Shown here: positions 9,041 to 16,883 of the stretch, one piece after another
Numbering within the stretch: the first letter of the stretch is position 1
How the letters are laid out: each line of letters opens with the position of its first letter
Assembly (NCBI GenBank): GCA_020723765.1
Contig: DYIF01000001.1
Location: 71,127-135,126, forward strand
Source: Elusimicrobium minutum
Lineage (GTDB): Bacteria; Elusimicrobiota; Elusimicrobia; Elusimicrobiales; UBA9959
DNA length: 64,000 bases
Direction of reading: 5' to 3'
The notes under the pieces: model-generated
Database searches by the model: none
What the model was told of the DNA's origin: nothing
Seen by the model: the letters and a program-made list of their open reading frames with translations, nothing else
Translations under genes and position numbers: made by a program

Positions 9041-10809
9041 ATAAGATCTAAAATAGCGGTCAGATAAACCGACTCGGCTTTCAGTTTATTGGAATAAATC
9101 CATGCGGTTTTTATATTCATGCTTTCGAGTATTTTTTCGGTAAGATGAGAAAACTCCTGCTCTTTTGAACTTAAAGCGCTTGTGGGCGGAGGGCCCATCA
9201 CTATCAAGCCGTTTATGTTTTTATCGAGAACGTAATTTCCTATTTTGAAAGGTATTCCGTAGATTTCATCCGGGTCGTATTCTTCGACAAAAACATTTTT
9301 CCACTCTATGTCCATTGAAAGTTTTTTAGAAGAAGTTTCCTTAAGTTTGGCTCCCATATAATTTATATATTCTTTCATTCCTTTGGGACAAAAGAAACCC
9401 CATTTATAAAAGCTATCTTCGGCTTGAGAAGAATAAACGTTGGCTCCTTTTATCTCGCCTTCCGATGGCATGGAGAAATCGTCTTTATCGCCCAAAAGCA
9501 TGGAAATCATATCCTGATGCAAAAGAGACTGATTTAGAGGAGAAAGATATTTTTCCAATTTTTTCATCCTGAAAAGCGTTTTGTTTACGGTTTTAAAATC
9601 CATCGATTTGTTTATAAAGAAATTTTTAATTTGCTCCTCGCTGAGCTTTATGTCCATATTCCCCAAAATTTGATTAAGTATTAATCTATATGTTTGTGGG
9701 TTGGGCTGTTTTATGTCCACCATCCACCCCTGTGAAAATTGTATCCCCAACATGTTTTCCAAAGGTTCCAATTCTTGAGGAGAAAACAACGACGAAAAAA
9801 CGACCTGTTTATTCGACTGCATCGAACCGCTTATGACCCTGGATATAAATTGTTTGTTTTCTTTGTTAATAAGCATAAGATGTATATCGTCTATGATAAT
9901 AACCTTGCAATCGTTTATTATTTTTTCAAGGCTATCTATAAAACCCTCTTTTATGGCGAGATTGACGCCTATGGAAAATTTAACACCGTTTGTGACAAAA
10001 ATGTTTTTTTGGCCTATCGTGGAAGAAAGCCCGTAAGACATGGAATGTATGAAGTGAGACTTCCCGTTTCCGACGGGACCGTATATCAGTATGGGGTTAT
10101 ACATAACCCCCGGGTTTTCAACCACGGCCATGGCCGCGGCGTGAGCGAATCTGTTGTGCGAACCGGTTATAAGAGTTTGAAAGCTCAACATCGGATTTAA
10201 CGGAAGCTCTATCGACCATTTTAGCCTTATCTTTTCAAGACTCCTCTTGCTAATATCTTCTTTATTTTCTTCGACTTTTTTCGCTTCTTCGGCCTTTTCT
10301 TTTTCTTCTTTTTTAACTTCTTCACGAGCCATTCTCATCGACTGAGATTTGGGAACGACCGGGCCGAATGTTTTTTTTCTATCCGATATTTCTTTGTCGT
10401 TTTTGGACGGCTCTTTAACTTCCTCTTTTTTGTCTATTTTCGGAACCGGGATTTCTATTTTTTCCTCTTTTTTAATCTCCAAATCCGGGACCGGTATGCT
10501 TATCTCTTCCACGGCCGGAGATATGTTTTCGGGTTTTCTTTCAATAGTTGCGGTTTGAGTTATTTTTCCCGAAGATATTTCTTGAATGGCGGTTTTTAGT
10601 TTATTTTCTATATCCTCATTGTAATTAAAAAGATATATTATAAAATTATAATCTTTTGAAATTATTCTTTCGGGTCTCGAGCATACGGCGCCCAATTTTT
10701 TTACTATCTTTAAAATATCTTTTAACTCGCATTTTAAAAGAAGTTGATGTTTATTTGCGTTTTTAACATCTTGAGCTTTGGAAACTTCCCATTTGGTTAT
10801 CATACTCAT
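9037..10809 (-). CDS. DnaA-family AAA+ ATPase without the DNA-binding domain
   Basis: Residues about 205-425 match the AAA+ core of DnaA: SHNRFAHAAAMAVVENPG (217-234), Walker A GPVGNGKS (244-251), Walker B VIIIDDIH (303-310), and the box VII-like stretch GWMVDIKQPNPQTYR (361-375). DnaA domain IV (the helix-turn-helix that reads DnaA boxes) is absent. Residues 1-85 are a small alpha/beta region, 90-190 a charged Lys/Glu/Pro linker, and 470-590 an unknown domain that appears to be repeated at the end of the neighbouring acidic protein. So this is not the replication initiator; Hda/DnaC-like helper ATPases are the nearest functional analogy. It overlaps genes on both sides by four bases. Its role is unknown, perhaps a switch working with the histidine kinase. 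Confidence 0.8.
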   Translation of the reverse strand: MSMITKWEVSKAQDVKNANKHQLLLKCELKDILKIVKKLGAVCSRPERIISKDYNFIIYLFNYNEDIENKLKTAIQEISSGKITQTATIERKPENISPAVEEISIPVPDLEIKKEEKIEIPVPKIDKKEEVKEPSKNDKEISDRKKTFGPVVPKSQSMRMAREEVKKEEKEKAEEAKKVEENKEDISKRSLEKIRLKWSIELPLNPMLSFQTLITGSHNRFAHAAAMAVVENPGVMYNPILIYGPVGNGKSHFIHSMSYGLSSTIGQKNIFVTNGVKFSIGVNLAIKEGFIDSLEKIINDCKVIIIDDIHLMLINKENKQFISRVISGSMQSNKQVVFSSLFSPQELEPLENMLGIQFSQGWMVDIKQPNPQTYRLILNQILGNMDIKLSEEQIKNFFINKSMDFKTVNKTLFRMKKLEKYLSPLNQSLLHQDMISMLLGDKDDFSMPSEGEIKGANVYSSQAEDSFYKWGFFCPKGMKEYINYMGAKLKETSSKKLSMDIEWKNVFVEEYDPDEIYGIPFKIGNYVLDKNINGLIVMGPPPTSALSSKEQEFSHLTEKILESMNIKTAWIYSNKLKAESVYLTAILDLI

Positions 10810-12014
10810 CTCGCTATCAATTCCATAACAAAGTCTATGGCTTTGCTTCTGGAAAAATTATCTTTTTTAAAGTTTACGAAATATATGTTGTTTTGAGAAA
10901 GAGCGTTTTCAAACTCGTAAGTTTTTTCTACCGGCAGCTCTCCGACTAAAACGACAGCCGAAACCTTCTCGTTTTTGGAATTTATAATCAAAGCGTCGGA
11001 GGTCAAAGAGTCGTCATAGGTTAACACGAAAGATCTTTTTACAAACATCGGTTTTTCTTTGGAAGAAAGGCAGATATCGTCTATTGTCTTTAATACCGAC
11101 AAAAAAAGATCCTGATCCAAAGAAAAGACAAAACCGACGTTCTTTATCCTTTCGGCATCTACGGATTTGGGAGGTTCTAAAGCTATGAGCTTATTAAGCT
11201 CTATGGAAAACTCCACGTTTACGGGAGTTTTGGAATAATCTTCTTTGCCGGTTTCTGTTTCTAAACCAATTTTAAAATTCTCTATCTTAACATCGCCGTC
11301 CAATTTTATATCCAAAAAATTCTCTTCTTTTTCCGTTTCTTTCTCCGAATTTTCTTTCTCGGAAAAATCGTTTTTTATCCCCTCGGTCTCTAACTTGCCG
11401 GAAATATCAATCTCGACATTTTCTAAAACCGCATTTTCGCTTAAATCTATTTTTATTTCGGATTCGTTTTCTTTGGTTTCTTTTACAGGCATATCCTGTA
11501 AATTCTCTTTTTCTTCACCCTCAAAAAAAGCATTTTCTTTCAAATCCGTTTCGGAAAGAACATCTTTTTCCTCTACAATATTCTCTTTTTTCTTGTTCGA
11601 TTCGTCCGAGGAAAGTATTTCGTTGGGGTCGAGTATTTCAATTTTTTCTTCTTCCGACTTAGTCAAATCTTCGGCTAAATTAATATTTATCGATTCGTCT
11701 TTTTTCTCAGGACCTTCTTCTAAGCGATTTGATACTACGCTATCTTCTTTAATCTCAAAAACGATCTCTTCGTTTTCTTTTTGTATTTCGTCGAGTTTGA
11801 TCTCTTGAATAAGGTCTTCTCTACTTTCTTCTTTCTCTTTTAAGTTATCGGTTTTTACTTCGGGAATAACATTTTCGTTGTTTTTCTCTTCTTTTTTTTC
11901 ATCTATCGGTTTTTTAATTTCGTCCACTATATTAGGCATTTTTTCAAGTATGGAATTCAAATCGTTTAAAATTTCTTCAAAAGACCTTTTTTTATCTTTA
12001 TCGTTATCCTGCAT
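10806..12014 (-). CDS. Acidic low-complexity protein with a C-terminal domain shared with the DnaA-like ATPase
   Basis: I do not recognise this 402-residue protein. Residues 1-270 are extremely rich in Glu, Lys, Asp and Ser, with no signal peptide or membrane segment, so probably disordered. Residues 292-402 form a compact alpha/beta domain. By eye it aligns with residues 470-590 of the ATPase encoded next: GF followed by a helix, a strand ending in YDD/YDP, a hydrophobic strand ending in G (VVLVG versus LIVMG), helix, strand (IYFVNF versus TAWIYS) and a last helix ending in MELI/LDLI. GAGGG precedes the ATG. It leads the operon, overlapping the ATPase gene by four bases. Confidence 0.7.
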   Translation of the reverse strand: MQDNDKDKKRSFEEILNDLNSILEKMPNIVDEIKKPIDEKKEEKNNENVIPEVKTDNLKEKEESREDLIQEIKLDEIQKENEEIVFEIKEDSVVSNRLEEGPEKKDESININLAEDLTKSEEEKIEILDPNEILSSDESNKKKENIVEEKDVLSETDLKENAFFEGEEKENLQDMPVKETKENESEIKIDLSENAVLENVEIDISGKLETEGIKNDFSEKENSEKETEKEENFLDIKLDGDVKIENFKIGLETETGKEDYSKTPVNVEFSIELNKLIALEPPKSVDAERIKNVGFVFSLDQDLFLSVLKTIDDICLSSKEKPMFVKRSFVLTYDDSLTSDALIINSKNEKVSAVVLVGELPVEKTYEFENALSQNNIYFVNFKKDNFSRSKAIDFVMELIAR

Positions 12015-12052
12015 AAACCCTCTGAAAATAAAACATATTCAAACTATAATAA

Positions 12053-12058
12053 ATTATA
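12053..12058 (-). promoter_or_regulatory. -10 element for the acidic protein/ATPase/kinase operon
   Basis: TATAAT on the minus strand, 38 bases before the ATG at 12014. No clear -35 box is seen 16-18 bases upstream. Confidence 0.45.
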
Positions 12059-12128
12059 CAATTTTTAGGATAATAAAAGATTAAACAAATGTTACACAAC
12101 TGTTAAATAAAAAAACCTTTTTGTTTTA

Positions 12129-12134
12129 TATAAT
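12129..12134 (+). promoter_or_regulatory. -10 element of a likely leaderless promoter (alanine aminotransferase)
   Basis: TATAAT with its last base seven bases before the ATG at 12142. There is no Shine-Dalgarno sequence between them. No good -35 box is seen. Confidence 0.5.
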
Positions 12135-12141
12135 AATTTAT

Positions 12142-13566
12142 ATGATAAACATAAAAAAATTAAACCCCAATCTTATAAAAGCTCAGTATGCGGTAAGAGG
12201 CAAAATAGTTCAGAGGGCTTACGAACTTGAACAGGAAGGGAAAAAAATAATATACTGCAACATCGGAAACCCTCAGGCTTTAAAACAAAAACCTCTTACC
12301 TACGTAAGACAGCTTCTGGCCTTATGCGAATATCCCAAGCTAATCGAAGACCAAAAAACGAAAGCCCTTTTTCATAAAGACGTTATTGAAAAAGTTCAAA
12401 GAATACTTGCGGAAAATCCGAACGGGCTCGGCGCATATACTCAAAGCGAAGGGATGATATTCATAAGAAAAGCCGTTAGCCGATTTATATCCGAAAGAGA
12501 CGGGATAGAATCCGACCCTACCAAAATAATACTTACGGACGGCGCTTCCAAAGGGATACAATCGGTTTTTACGCTTTTACTGAATAACCCGAACTCCGGA
12601 TTTATGATTCCCATCCCTCAGTATCCTCTATACAGCGCCACAATAGAGCTATACGGGGCAAAACAAATAAATTATTATCTGGATGAGGAAAAACACTGGG
12701 AACTTAACAAAGAAGAGTTAGAGTCCAGCATAGATGAAGCAAAAAAAAAGGGAATAGAGCCGGTAGCGATAGTGGTAATAAACCCCGGAAACCCAACAGG
12801 TTCGGTATTATCCAAAGAAAACATAAAAATGATAATAAGCTTCGCTCAAAAACACAATCTTTCGATATTGGCCGACGAGGTATATCAAGAAAACATTTAC
12901 AGCGACCATCATAAATTTCATTCCTTCGCAAAGGTTATGGACGAAATGAAAGTAACGGACGTTTCTCTTTTCAGCTTTCATTCCACTTCCAAAGGTTTTT
13001 TAGGAGAATGCGGGCATAGAGGCGGTTATTTTGAAACAAAAAACGTAGACAGCGAGGTCTATTCGCAACTGATAAAACTTCAATCCATAGGCCTTTGCTC
13101 CAACACCGCCGGACAGATAGTAACTTACGCCATGGTAAACCCGCCGCAAAAACACGAAGATAGCTACGAAACTTATATGAAAGAAAAAAACTCCATATTA
13201 GGCGAGCTTAAAAAAAAGGCGGAGATACTCGGCGAGGAGTTGAATAAAATAAAAGGCATGAGTTTAAAATTCCCATACGGCGCAATGTATGCGTTTGTAA
13301 AGATAGACTTGCCCCAAGAGAAAAATATCAGAAATATGAGCAAAAAAGAAATAGCGGAATACGAATCGAAAAGAGATTTTAATTATTGTTTAGAGTTACT
13401 TGAAGAGACCGGGATATGCGTCGTTCCCGGTTCCGGGTTTGGACAAAAACCTCATACATACCACTTTCGTACGACATTTTTGCCCCCCGCTGACGAAATA
13501 AAGGAACTTGTTAAAAAACTTAAAAAATTCCACGAAAATTATTTAAAAAATTTGAGTAAAAACTAA
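12142..13566 (+). CDS. Alanine aminotransferase, animal/plant (GPT) type
   Basis: This enzyme interconverts alanine plus 2-oxoglutarate with pyruvate plus glutamate. The 474-residue protein matches eukaryotic-type alanine/glyoxylate aminotransferases rather than bacterial AlaA: NIGNPQALKQKPLTYVRQLL near the start, AYTQSEG, NPGNPTGSVL (214-223), ADEVYQENIY and the PLP lysine K284 in HSTSKGFLGECGHRGGY. I chose ATG 12142 over the in-frame TTG at 12121, because the TTG reading would translate through the TATAAT and the family starts about here. In fermenting bacteria such an enzyme can make alanine as an end product, which is inference here. It is monocistronic; the tRNA-Leu promoter lies in its 3' end. 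Confidence 0.9.
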   Translation: MINIKKLNPNLIKAQYAVRGKIVQRAYELEQEGKKIIYCNIGNPQALKQKPLTYVRQLLALCEYPKLIEDQKTKALFHKDVIEKVQRILAENPNGLGAYTQSEGMIFIRKAVSRFISERDGIESDPTKIILTDGASKGIQSVFTLLLNNPNSGFMIPIPQYPLYSATIELYGAKQINYYLDEEKHWELNKEELESSIDEAKKKGIEPVAIVVINPGNPTGSVLSKENIKMIISFAQKHNLSILADEVYQENIYSDHHKFHSFAKVMDEMKVTDVSLFSFHSTSKGFLGECGHRGGYFETKNVDSEVYSQLIKLQSIGLCSNTAGQIVTYAMVNPPQKHEDSYETYMKEKNSILGELKKKAEILGEELNKIKGMSLKFPYGAMYAFVKIDLPQEKNIRNMSKKEIAEYESKRDFNYCLELLEETGICVVPGSGFGQKPHTYHFRTTFLPPADEIKELVKKLKKFHENYLKNLSKN

Positions 13567-13580
13567 TAAAAAGGTAAAAT
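13552..13580 (+). promoter_or_regulatory. Promoter of tRNA-Leu
   Basis: TTGAGT (13552-13557), exactly 17 bases, TAAAAT (13575-13580), ending ten bases before the tRNA. The -35 box lies inside the last codons of the aminotransferase gene. Confidence 0.65.
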
Positions 13581-13590
13581 AGTATTTGTC

Positions 13591-13677
13591 GGGCTGGTGG
13601 CGGAATTGGTAGACGCGACGGACTTAAAATCCGTTGGCCGCTAAACGGCCGTGCGGGTTCGAGTCCCGCCCTGCCCA
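13591..13677 (+). tRNA. tRNA-Leu(TAA)
   Basis: The 87-base cloverleaf is complete: acceptor GGGCTGG with CCTGCCC (one T-T mismatch at 5:68), D arm with GGTAGAC, anticodon stem ACGGA/TCCGT with loop CTTAAAA (anticodon TAA, reading UUA), a long class II variable arm GGCCG...CGGCC, and T arm GCGGG-TTCGAGT-CCCGC. The discriminator is A77 (13677); CCA is not encoded. The last 18 bases are repeated at 13808-13825. Confidence 0.95.
13660..13677 (+). repeat. Direct repeat, copy 1 (3' end of tRNA-Leu)
   Basis: CGAGTCCCGCCCTGCCCA, part of the T loop, T stem and acceptor strand of tRNA-Leu. An identical 18-base copy lies 148 bases downstream. The arrangement looks like the two attachment sites left around an element that used the tRNA as its target. 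Confidence 0.85.
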
Positions 13678-13690
13678 GATGCGCAACTAA

Positions 13691-13711
13691 GCAAAAGCGA
13701 AAAGCTTTTGC
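13691..13711 (+). terminator. Strong hairpin after tRNA-Leu
   Basis: An eight-base perfect stem GCAAAAGC/GCTTTTGC with loop GAAAA, 14 bases past the tRNA. It has no following T-run, so it may be a processing or termination structure rather than a classical intrinsic terminator. Confidence 0.4.
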
Positions 13712-13807
13712 GTGGGACTCGAAAGTCCGCAGTCCCAAGATTTTCATTCGCTTGGGACGAGGAGCGGCTTGCGAAAAAATGAGCGGTGAACGAATTTTAT
13801 TTGCAAG

Positions 13808-13825
13808 CGAGTCCCGCCCTGCCCA
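13808..13825 (+). repeat. Direct repeat, copy 2 (tRNA-Leu 3' end remnant)
   Basis: Exact copy of the last 18 bases of tRNA-Leu, not part of any tRNA here. It is consistent with an att-like scar or a tRNA-derived repeat. Confidence 0.8.
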
Positions 13826-13850
13826 CACTCCATAAAATTTCAATGTTCAA

Positions 13851-13966
13851 TGTCTAAACTCATATTGAAGAGAATAGAGAGGAGAGAATAGGGGATAGAG
13901 AATAATTGAGTTTAATGTTTGAAGTTCAAAGTTTAAAGTCTAATGTCTAAAGTTTAATGTTAAAAA
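13851..13966. repeat. Degenerate AT-rich short tandem repeats
   Basis: First a purine-rich run of GAGAATAGAG-like units (13866-13902), then about seven imperfect units of 7-10 bases built on AATGTCTAAA / GTTTAATGTT / AAGTTCAAAG (13908-13962). No coding potential is seen. Confidence 0.6.
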
Positions 13967-13975
13967 TTTTATATT

Positions 13976-13984
13976 TGGTATAAT
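13976..13984 (+). promoter_or_regulatory. Extended -10 promoter of psd-pssA
   Basis: TGG-TATAAT (13976-13984), followed by an 18-base gap that contains the GGAG ribosome site, before the ATG at 14003. The leader is therefore only about 12 bases. Confidence 0.6.
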
Positions 13985-14002
13985 TTAATTACGGAGATAA
14001 TT

Positions 14003-14638
14003 ATGAAAGTTGTAAAAGAAGCGTTAATAATATTGATTATAAGCGGAGCCGGTTTTTTATGCTCTTTATACGCCGCAAAATTTTCCAAACTGGCATATAT
14101 ACTTACTTTCTTATTTGCGGTAGTTTTTCTTTTTTCAATGTATTTTTTTAGAGACCCAGACAGAAAAAAGGTATTTAACGAAAACGAAATATCCTCGCCG
14201 GCGGATGGGACCGTATTATCAATTAAAAAAGAAGATTCGGAAAACATAATAGTAATAAGGATATTCCTTTCCATATTTAACGTTCACCTCCAGCGTTCTC
14301 CTATGGAAGGAAAAGTATCGGAAACAAAATTCACTTACGGCAAATTCCACATAGCATATAAGCCCGAAGCCAAAGACAACCAAAGAAATATTATTAAAAT
14401 AGAAGGGACAGACGGCAGATGGGCATGGGTTGAGCAGATAACCGGGGCGATTGCAAGAAGAATAGCCTGTTACGTAAAACCGGGAGATAATGTAAAAACA
14501 AGCCAGAAAATAGGAATGATTTATTTCGGCTCTCAGGTAGCTTTGTATCTTCCTTCCGACAAAGTAGAGATAACGGTTAAGGAAGGAGATAAAGTGGAAG
14601 CCGGAAATACCGTAATAGGATTATGGAAAAAGAATTAA
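14003..14638 (+). CDS. psd: Phosphatidylserine decarboxylase, short (archaeal-type) form
   Basis: The enzyme decarboxylates phosphatidylserine to phosphatidylethanolamine at the inner membrane. Two membrane segments lie at about 7-46, followed by the family motif FFRDP (48-52), NVHLQRSPMEG (93-103) and the self-cleavage site YFGSQV, where cutting between G176 and S177 creates the pyruvoyl group. The 211-residue length is typical of the short type. GGAG precedes the ATG. The gene overlaps pssA by 16 bases, so the two last steps of phosphatidylethanolamine synthesis are coupled. Confidence 0.93.
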   Translation: MKVVKEALIILIISGAGFLCSLYAAKFSKLAYILTFLFAVVFLFSMYFFRDPDRKKVFNENEISSPADGTVLSIKKEDSENIIVIRIFLSIFNVHLQRSPMEGKVSETKFTYGKFHIAYKPEAKDNQRNIIKIEGTDGRWAWVEQITGAIARRIACYVKPGDNVKTSQKIGMIYFGSQVALYLPSDKVEITVKEGDKVEAGNTVIGLWKKN

Positions 14639-15411
14639 CGAAAATAGAAACCATCAAAACAAAAACAAAAAACGCCATTCCGTCGGTCTTTACATTATCG
14701 AATATGGCCTGCGGACTTATGGCCCTTTTAAGCGTATCCAAAGAGCAGTATGTGGTTGCCTGTTATTTTATAATAGGTTCTTACATAATGGATATACTGG
14801 ACGGAAGAGTGGCAAGGCTCATAGGAGCGGAAACCGAAATGGGAATAGAGTTAGACTCTTTCTCGGACTGGCTTTCCTTCGGCATAGCTCCGGCTTATAT
14901 GATTTATGAATTCGCTTTGAAAGAGTACGGGATAGTCGCATACCCCGTGGTATTAATATATGTAATATGCGGGGCATTGAGGCTTGCGAGATTTAATTTA
15001 AAATCTTTATCGGGAGAAAGCTCCAAAACGTTTTTTCAGGGGCTTCCTATACCCGCGGCGGCCGGAGTAATAATATTTTTTGTTCTCTCTTATTCGCTTT
15101 TAGAAGACGACACCCCGACAAAGATGATTAAAATGCTTTCCAAACAGATGCCTTTCATATACGGAATATTTCCTTTTATAATGATAGGAATTTCGCTTCT
15201 TATGATATCCTCTGTTCCTTACGTCGCGATGAAATCTCAAAAAGCTTTTAGGGTAAAATCGCCGTTAGGCATAATAGTAACGATATCGATTATTTTCTTT
15301 ATAGTATTTTACCCTCAAAACGCTCTATTTCTATTTTTTCTTCTATACGCGCTTTCCGGAATAATATATTTCTTGTACAGGCTTTTCTTTAAAGCCCAGG
15401 AAAACGGTTAA
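14623..15411 (+). CDS. pssA: CDP-diacylglycerol-serine O-phosphatidyltransferase
   Basis: The 262-residue integral membrane enzyme makes phosphatidylserine from CDP-diacylglycerol and serine. The CDP-alcohol phosphatidyltransferase signature is complete: D57, D60, G61, A64, R65, G74, D78 and D82. About seven hydrophobic segments follow. It starts inside psd with AGGA upstream. It converges with metG and overlaps its end by four bases. Confidence 0.93.
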   Translation: MEKELTKIETIKTKTKNAIPSVFTLSNMACGLMALLSVSKEQYVVACYFIIGSYIMDILDGRVARLIGAETEMGIELDSFSDWLSFGIAPAYMIYEFALKEYGIVAYPVVLIYVICGALRLARFNLKSLSGESSKTFFQGLPIPAAAGVIIFFVLSYSLLEDDTPTKMIKMLSKQMPFIYGIFPFIMIGISLLMISSVPYVAMKSQKAFRVKSPLGIIVTISIIFFIVFYPQNALFLFFLLYALSGIIYFLYRLFFKAQENG

Positions 15412-16883
15412 TTTTTTTTGGGAAATAACGGAGCTAATTTTTGAGATTCGACCGTTTTGTCCGCAGTGTTTCCTATCGCCAAATACATATTCATTTTAGC
15501 CGATGTGTCCGGCATAAAAGGATAAATCCAGCGGGCTATGAGCCTTAAACACCAGACCATTTCGTTTAGAAATTTTTTCAAACCCTCAATGTCTTTTTTA
15601 GCCATTTCCCATGGTTTTTTATCGTCTATTTCTTTATTTAAAATGGAAACGGCTTTCCATATCAAATCCAAGGCTGAGCTAAATTGCATTTCTTCTATGT
15701 TTTTATAAATATCTTTCTGCATAAGAGTTATTTTAGAAAAGATTTCCGAATCTTTCGGCTTATCGGGCATTATATTGTCCATATATTTTCTAACCATATT
15801 TACGGTTCTTGAAAACAAATTCCCAAGGCCGTTGGCTAAGTCGCTGTTGTATTTGGTTTTAAGCATATCGGTAGAAAAATCGCCGTCCTGTCCGAAAGGA
15901 ACTTCCCTAAATATAAAGTACCTGAAAGTATCAAGCCCGTATTCCCTTACAACATCCACCGGATTTATTATATTTCCTCTGGATTTGGACATCTTCTCGC
16001 CGTTAACGGTCCACCAACCGTGAGCGTAAACTTTCTTGGGAAGAGGCAAACCTAAAGCCATAAGCATGGCCGGCCATATTACCGCATGAAACCTGAATAT
16101 CTCTTTGCCTATAAGATGAACATCGCAAGGCCATAACGATTTAAATTTTTCATTGTCGGGGTTATGGACATCGTACCCCGCTCCCGTTATGTAATTTAGC
16201 AAAGCGTCAAACCAGACATATACCGTATGATTGGGGTCCGAGAGCACGCTTATTCCCCATTTAACCCTGGTTCTGGACACCGATATGTCCTTAAGCCCCA
16301 TCTCCACAAACCTTATTATTTCGTTGGCCCTGTAAGACGGAGACAAGAACTCGGGATTTTCTTTATAATGATTCAAAAGTCTGTCCTGATAGGCCGAAAG
16401 CTTAAAAAAATAAGTTTCTTCGTTAACTCTCTCAACCTCTTTTTTATGTATCGGACATTTCCCGTCGACAAGTTCCGATTCGTCATAAAAATTTTCGCAT
16501 GAAGAGCAGTAAATTCCTTCGTAATTTCCCTTATATATATCCCCCGATTTAATCAGCTTTTCGAAAACAAGCTGAACCTGCTTTTCATGATATTCGTCGG
16601 TGGTCCTTATGAAATAATCGTAATCTATATGAAGGGTTTTCCACATATCCTTAAACTCCACGACTATCTCATCGGACCATTGTTTGGGAGTTTTAGAGTG
16701 TTCTCTGGCCGTTCTTTCTATGTTTATACCGTGCTCGTCGGTACCCGTTTGAAAAAAAACATCCCTGCCTTCGGCCTTTAAATGTCTTTTCAATATGTCC
16801 GCGGCCAAAGTCGTATATGCGTGGCCTATGTGCGGTTTATAATTAACGTAATAAAGCGGCGTAGTAATGTAATACTTTTTCAT
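15408..16883 (-). CDS. metG: Methionyl-tRNA synthetase, short form
   Basis: The enzyme charges tRNA-Met. HIGH is at 18-21 and KMSKS at 297-301. The zinc knuckle uses C126, C129, C143 and apparently H146 (CPIH), a one-knuckle type with His in place of the fourth Cys. At 491 residues it ends after the anticodon-binding helices and lacks the C-terminal EMAP/OB domain of the long form. AGGAG precedes the ATG. It is third in tmk-holB-metG, overlapping holB by four bases. Confidence 0.95.
   Translation of the reverse strand: MKKYYITTPLYYVNYKPHIGHAYTTLAADILKRHLKAEGRDVFFQTGTDEHGINIERTAREHSKTPKQWSDEIVVEFKDMWKTLHIDYDYFIRTTDEYHEKQVQLVFEKLIKSGDIYKGNYEGIYCSSCENFYDESELVDGKCPIHKKEVERVNEETYFFKLSAYQDRLLNHYKENPEFLSPSYRANEIIRFVEMGLKDISVSRTRVKWGISVLSDPNHTVYVWFDALLNYITGAGYDVHNPDNEKFKSLWPCDVHLIGKEIFRFHAVIWPAMLMALGLPLPKKVYAHGWWTVNGEKMSKSRGNIINPVDVVREYGLDTFRYFIFREVPFGQDGDFSTDMLKTKYNSDLANGLGNLFSRTVNMVRKYMDNIMPDKPKDSEIFSKITLMQKDIYKNIEEMQFSSALDLIWKAVSILNKEIDDKKPWEMAKKDIEGLKKFLNEMVWCLRLIARWIYPFMPDTSAKMNMYLAIGNTADKTVESQKLAPLFPKKN

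Larger units (their letters stand above)
13678..14002. other. 325-base non-coding spacer with hairpins and degenerate short repeats
   Basis: The first half, up to the second tRNA-end copy, is relatively GC-rich and full of inverted repeats: GCAAAAGC/GCTTTTGC (13691-13711), GGACT/AGTCC (13715-13728), CCCAAG/CTTGGG (13734-13756) and GCTTGC/GCAAGC (13767-13808). The second half is AT-rich with a GAGAATAGAG-type run and AATGTCTAAA-like units. No convincing gene is present; the open frame across it on the minus strand only reads through the tRNA and the repeats. The psd promoter lies at its right end. Confidence 0.7.

Noticed and set aside
9037-10809. Chromosomal replication initiator DnaA and a nearby origin
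   Set aside because: DnaA domain IV is missing, no cluster of DnaA boxes is seen, and dnaN is not adjacent.
12121-12141. Upstream TTG start for the alanine aminotransferase
   Set aside because: The added residues would come from the TATAAT region, and the family begins at the ATG at 12142.
13520-13843. Open frame of 107 codons on the minus strand
   Set aside because: It reads through the antisense of tRNA-Leu and its duplicated end, a usual source of false genes.
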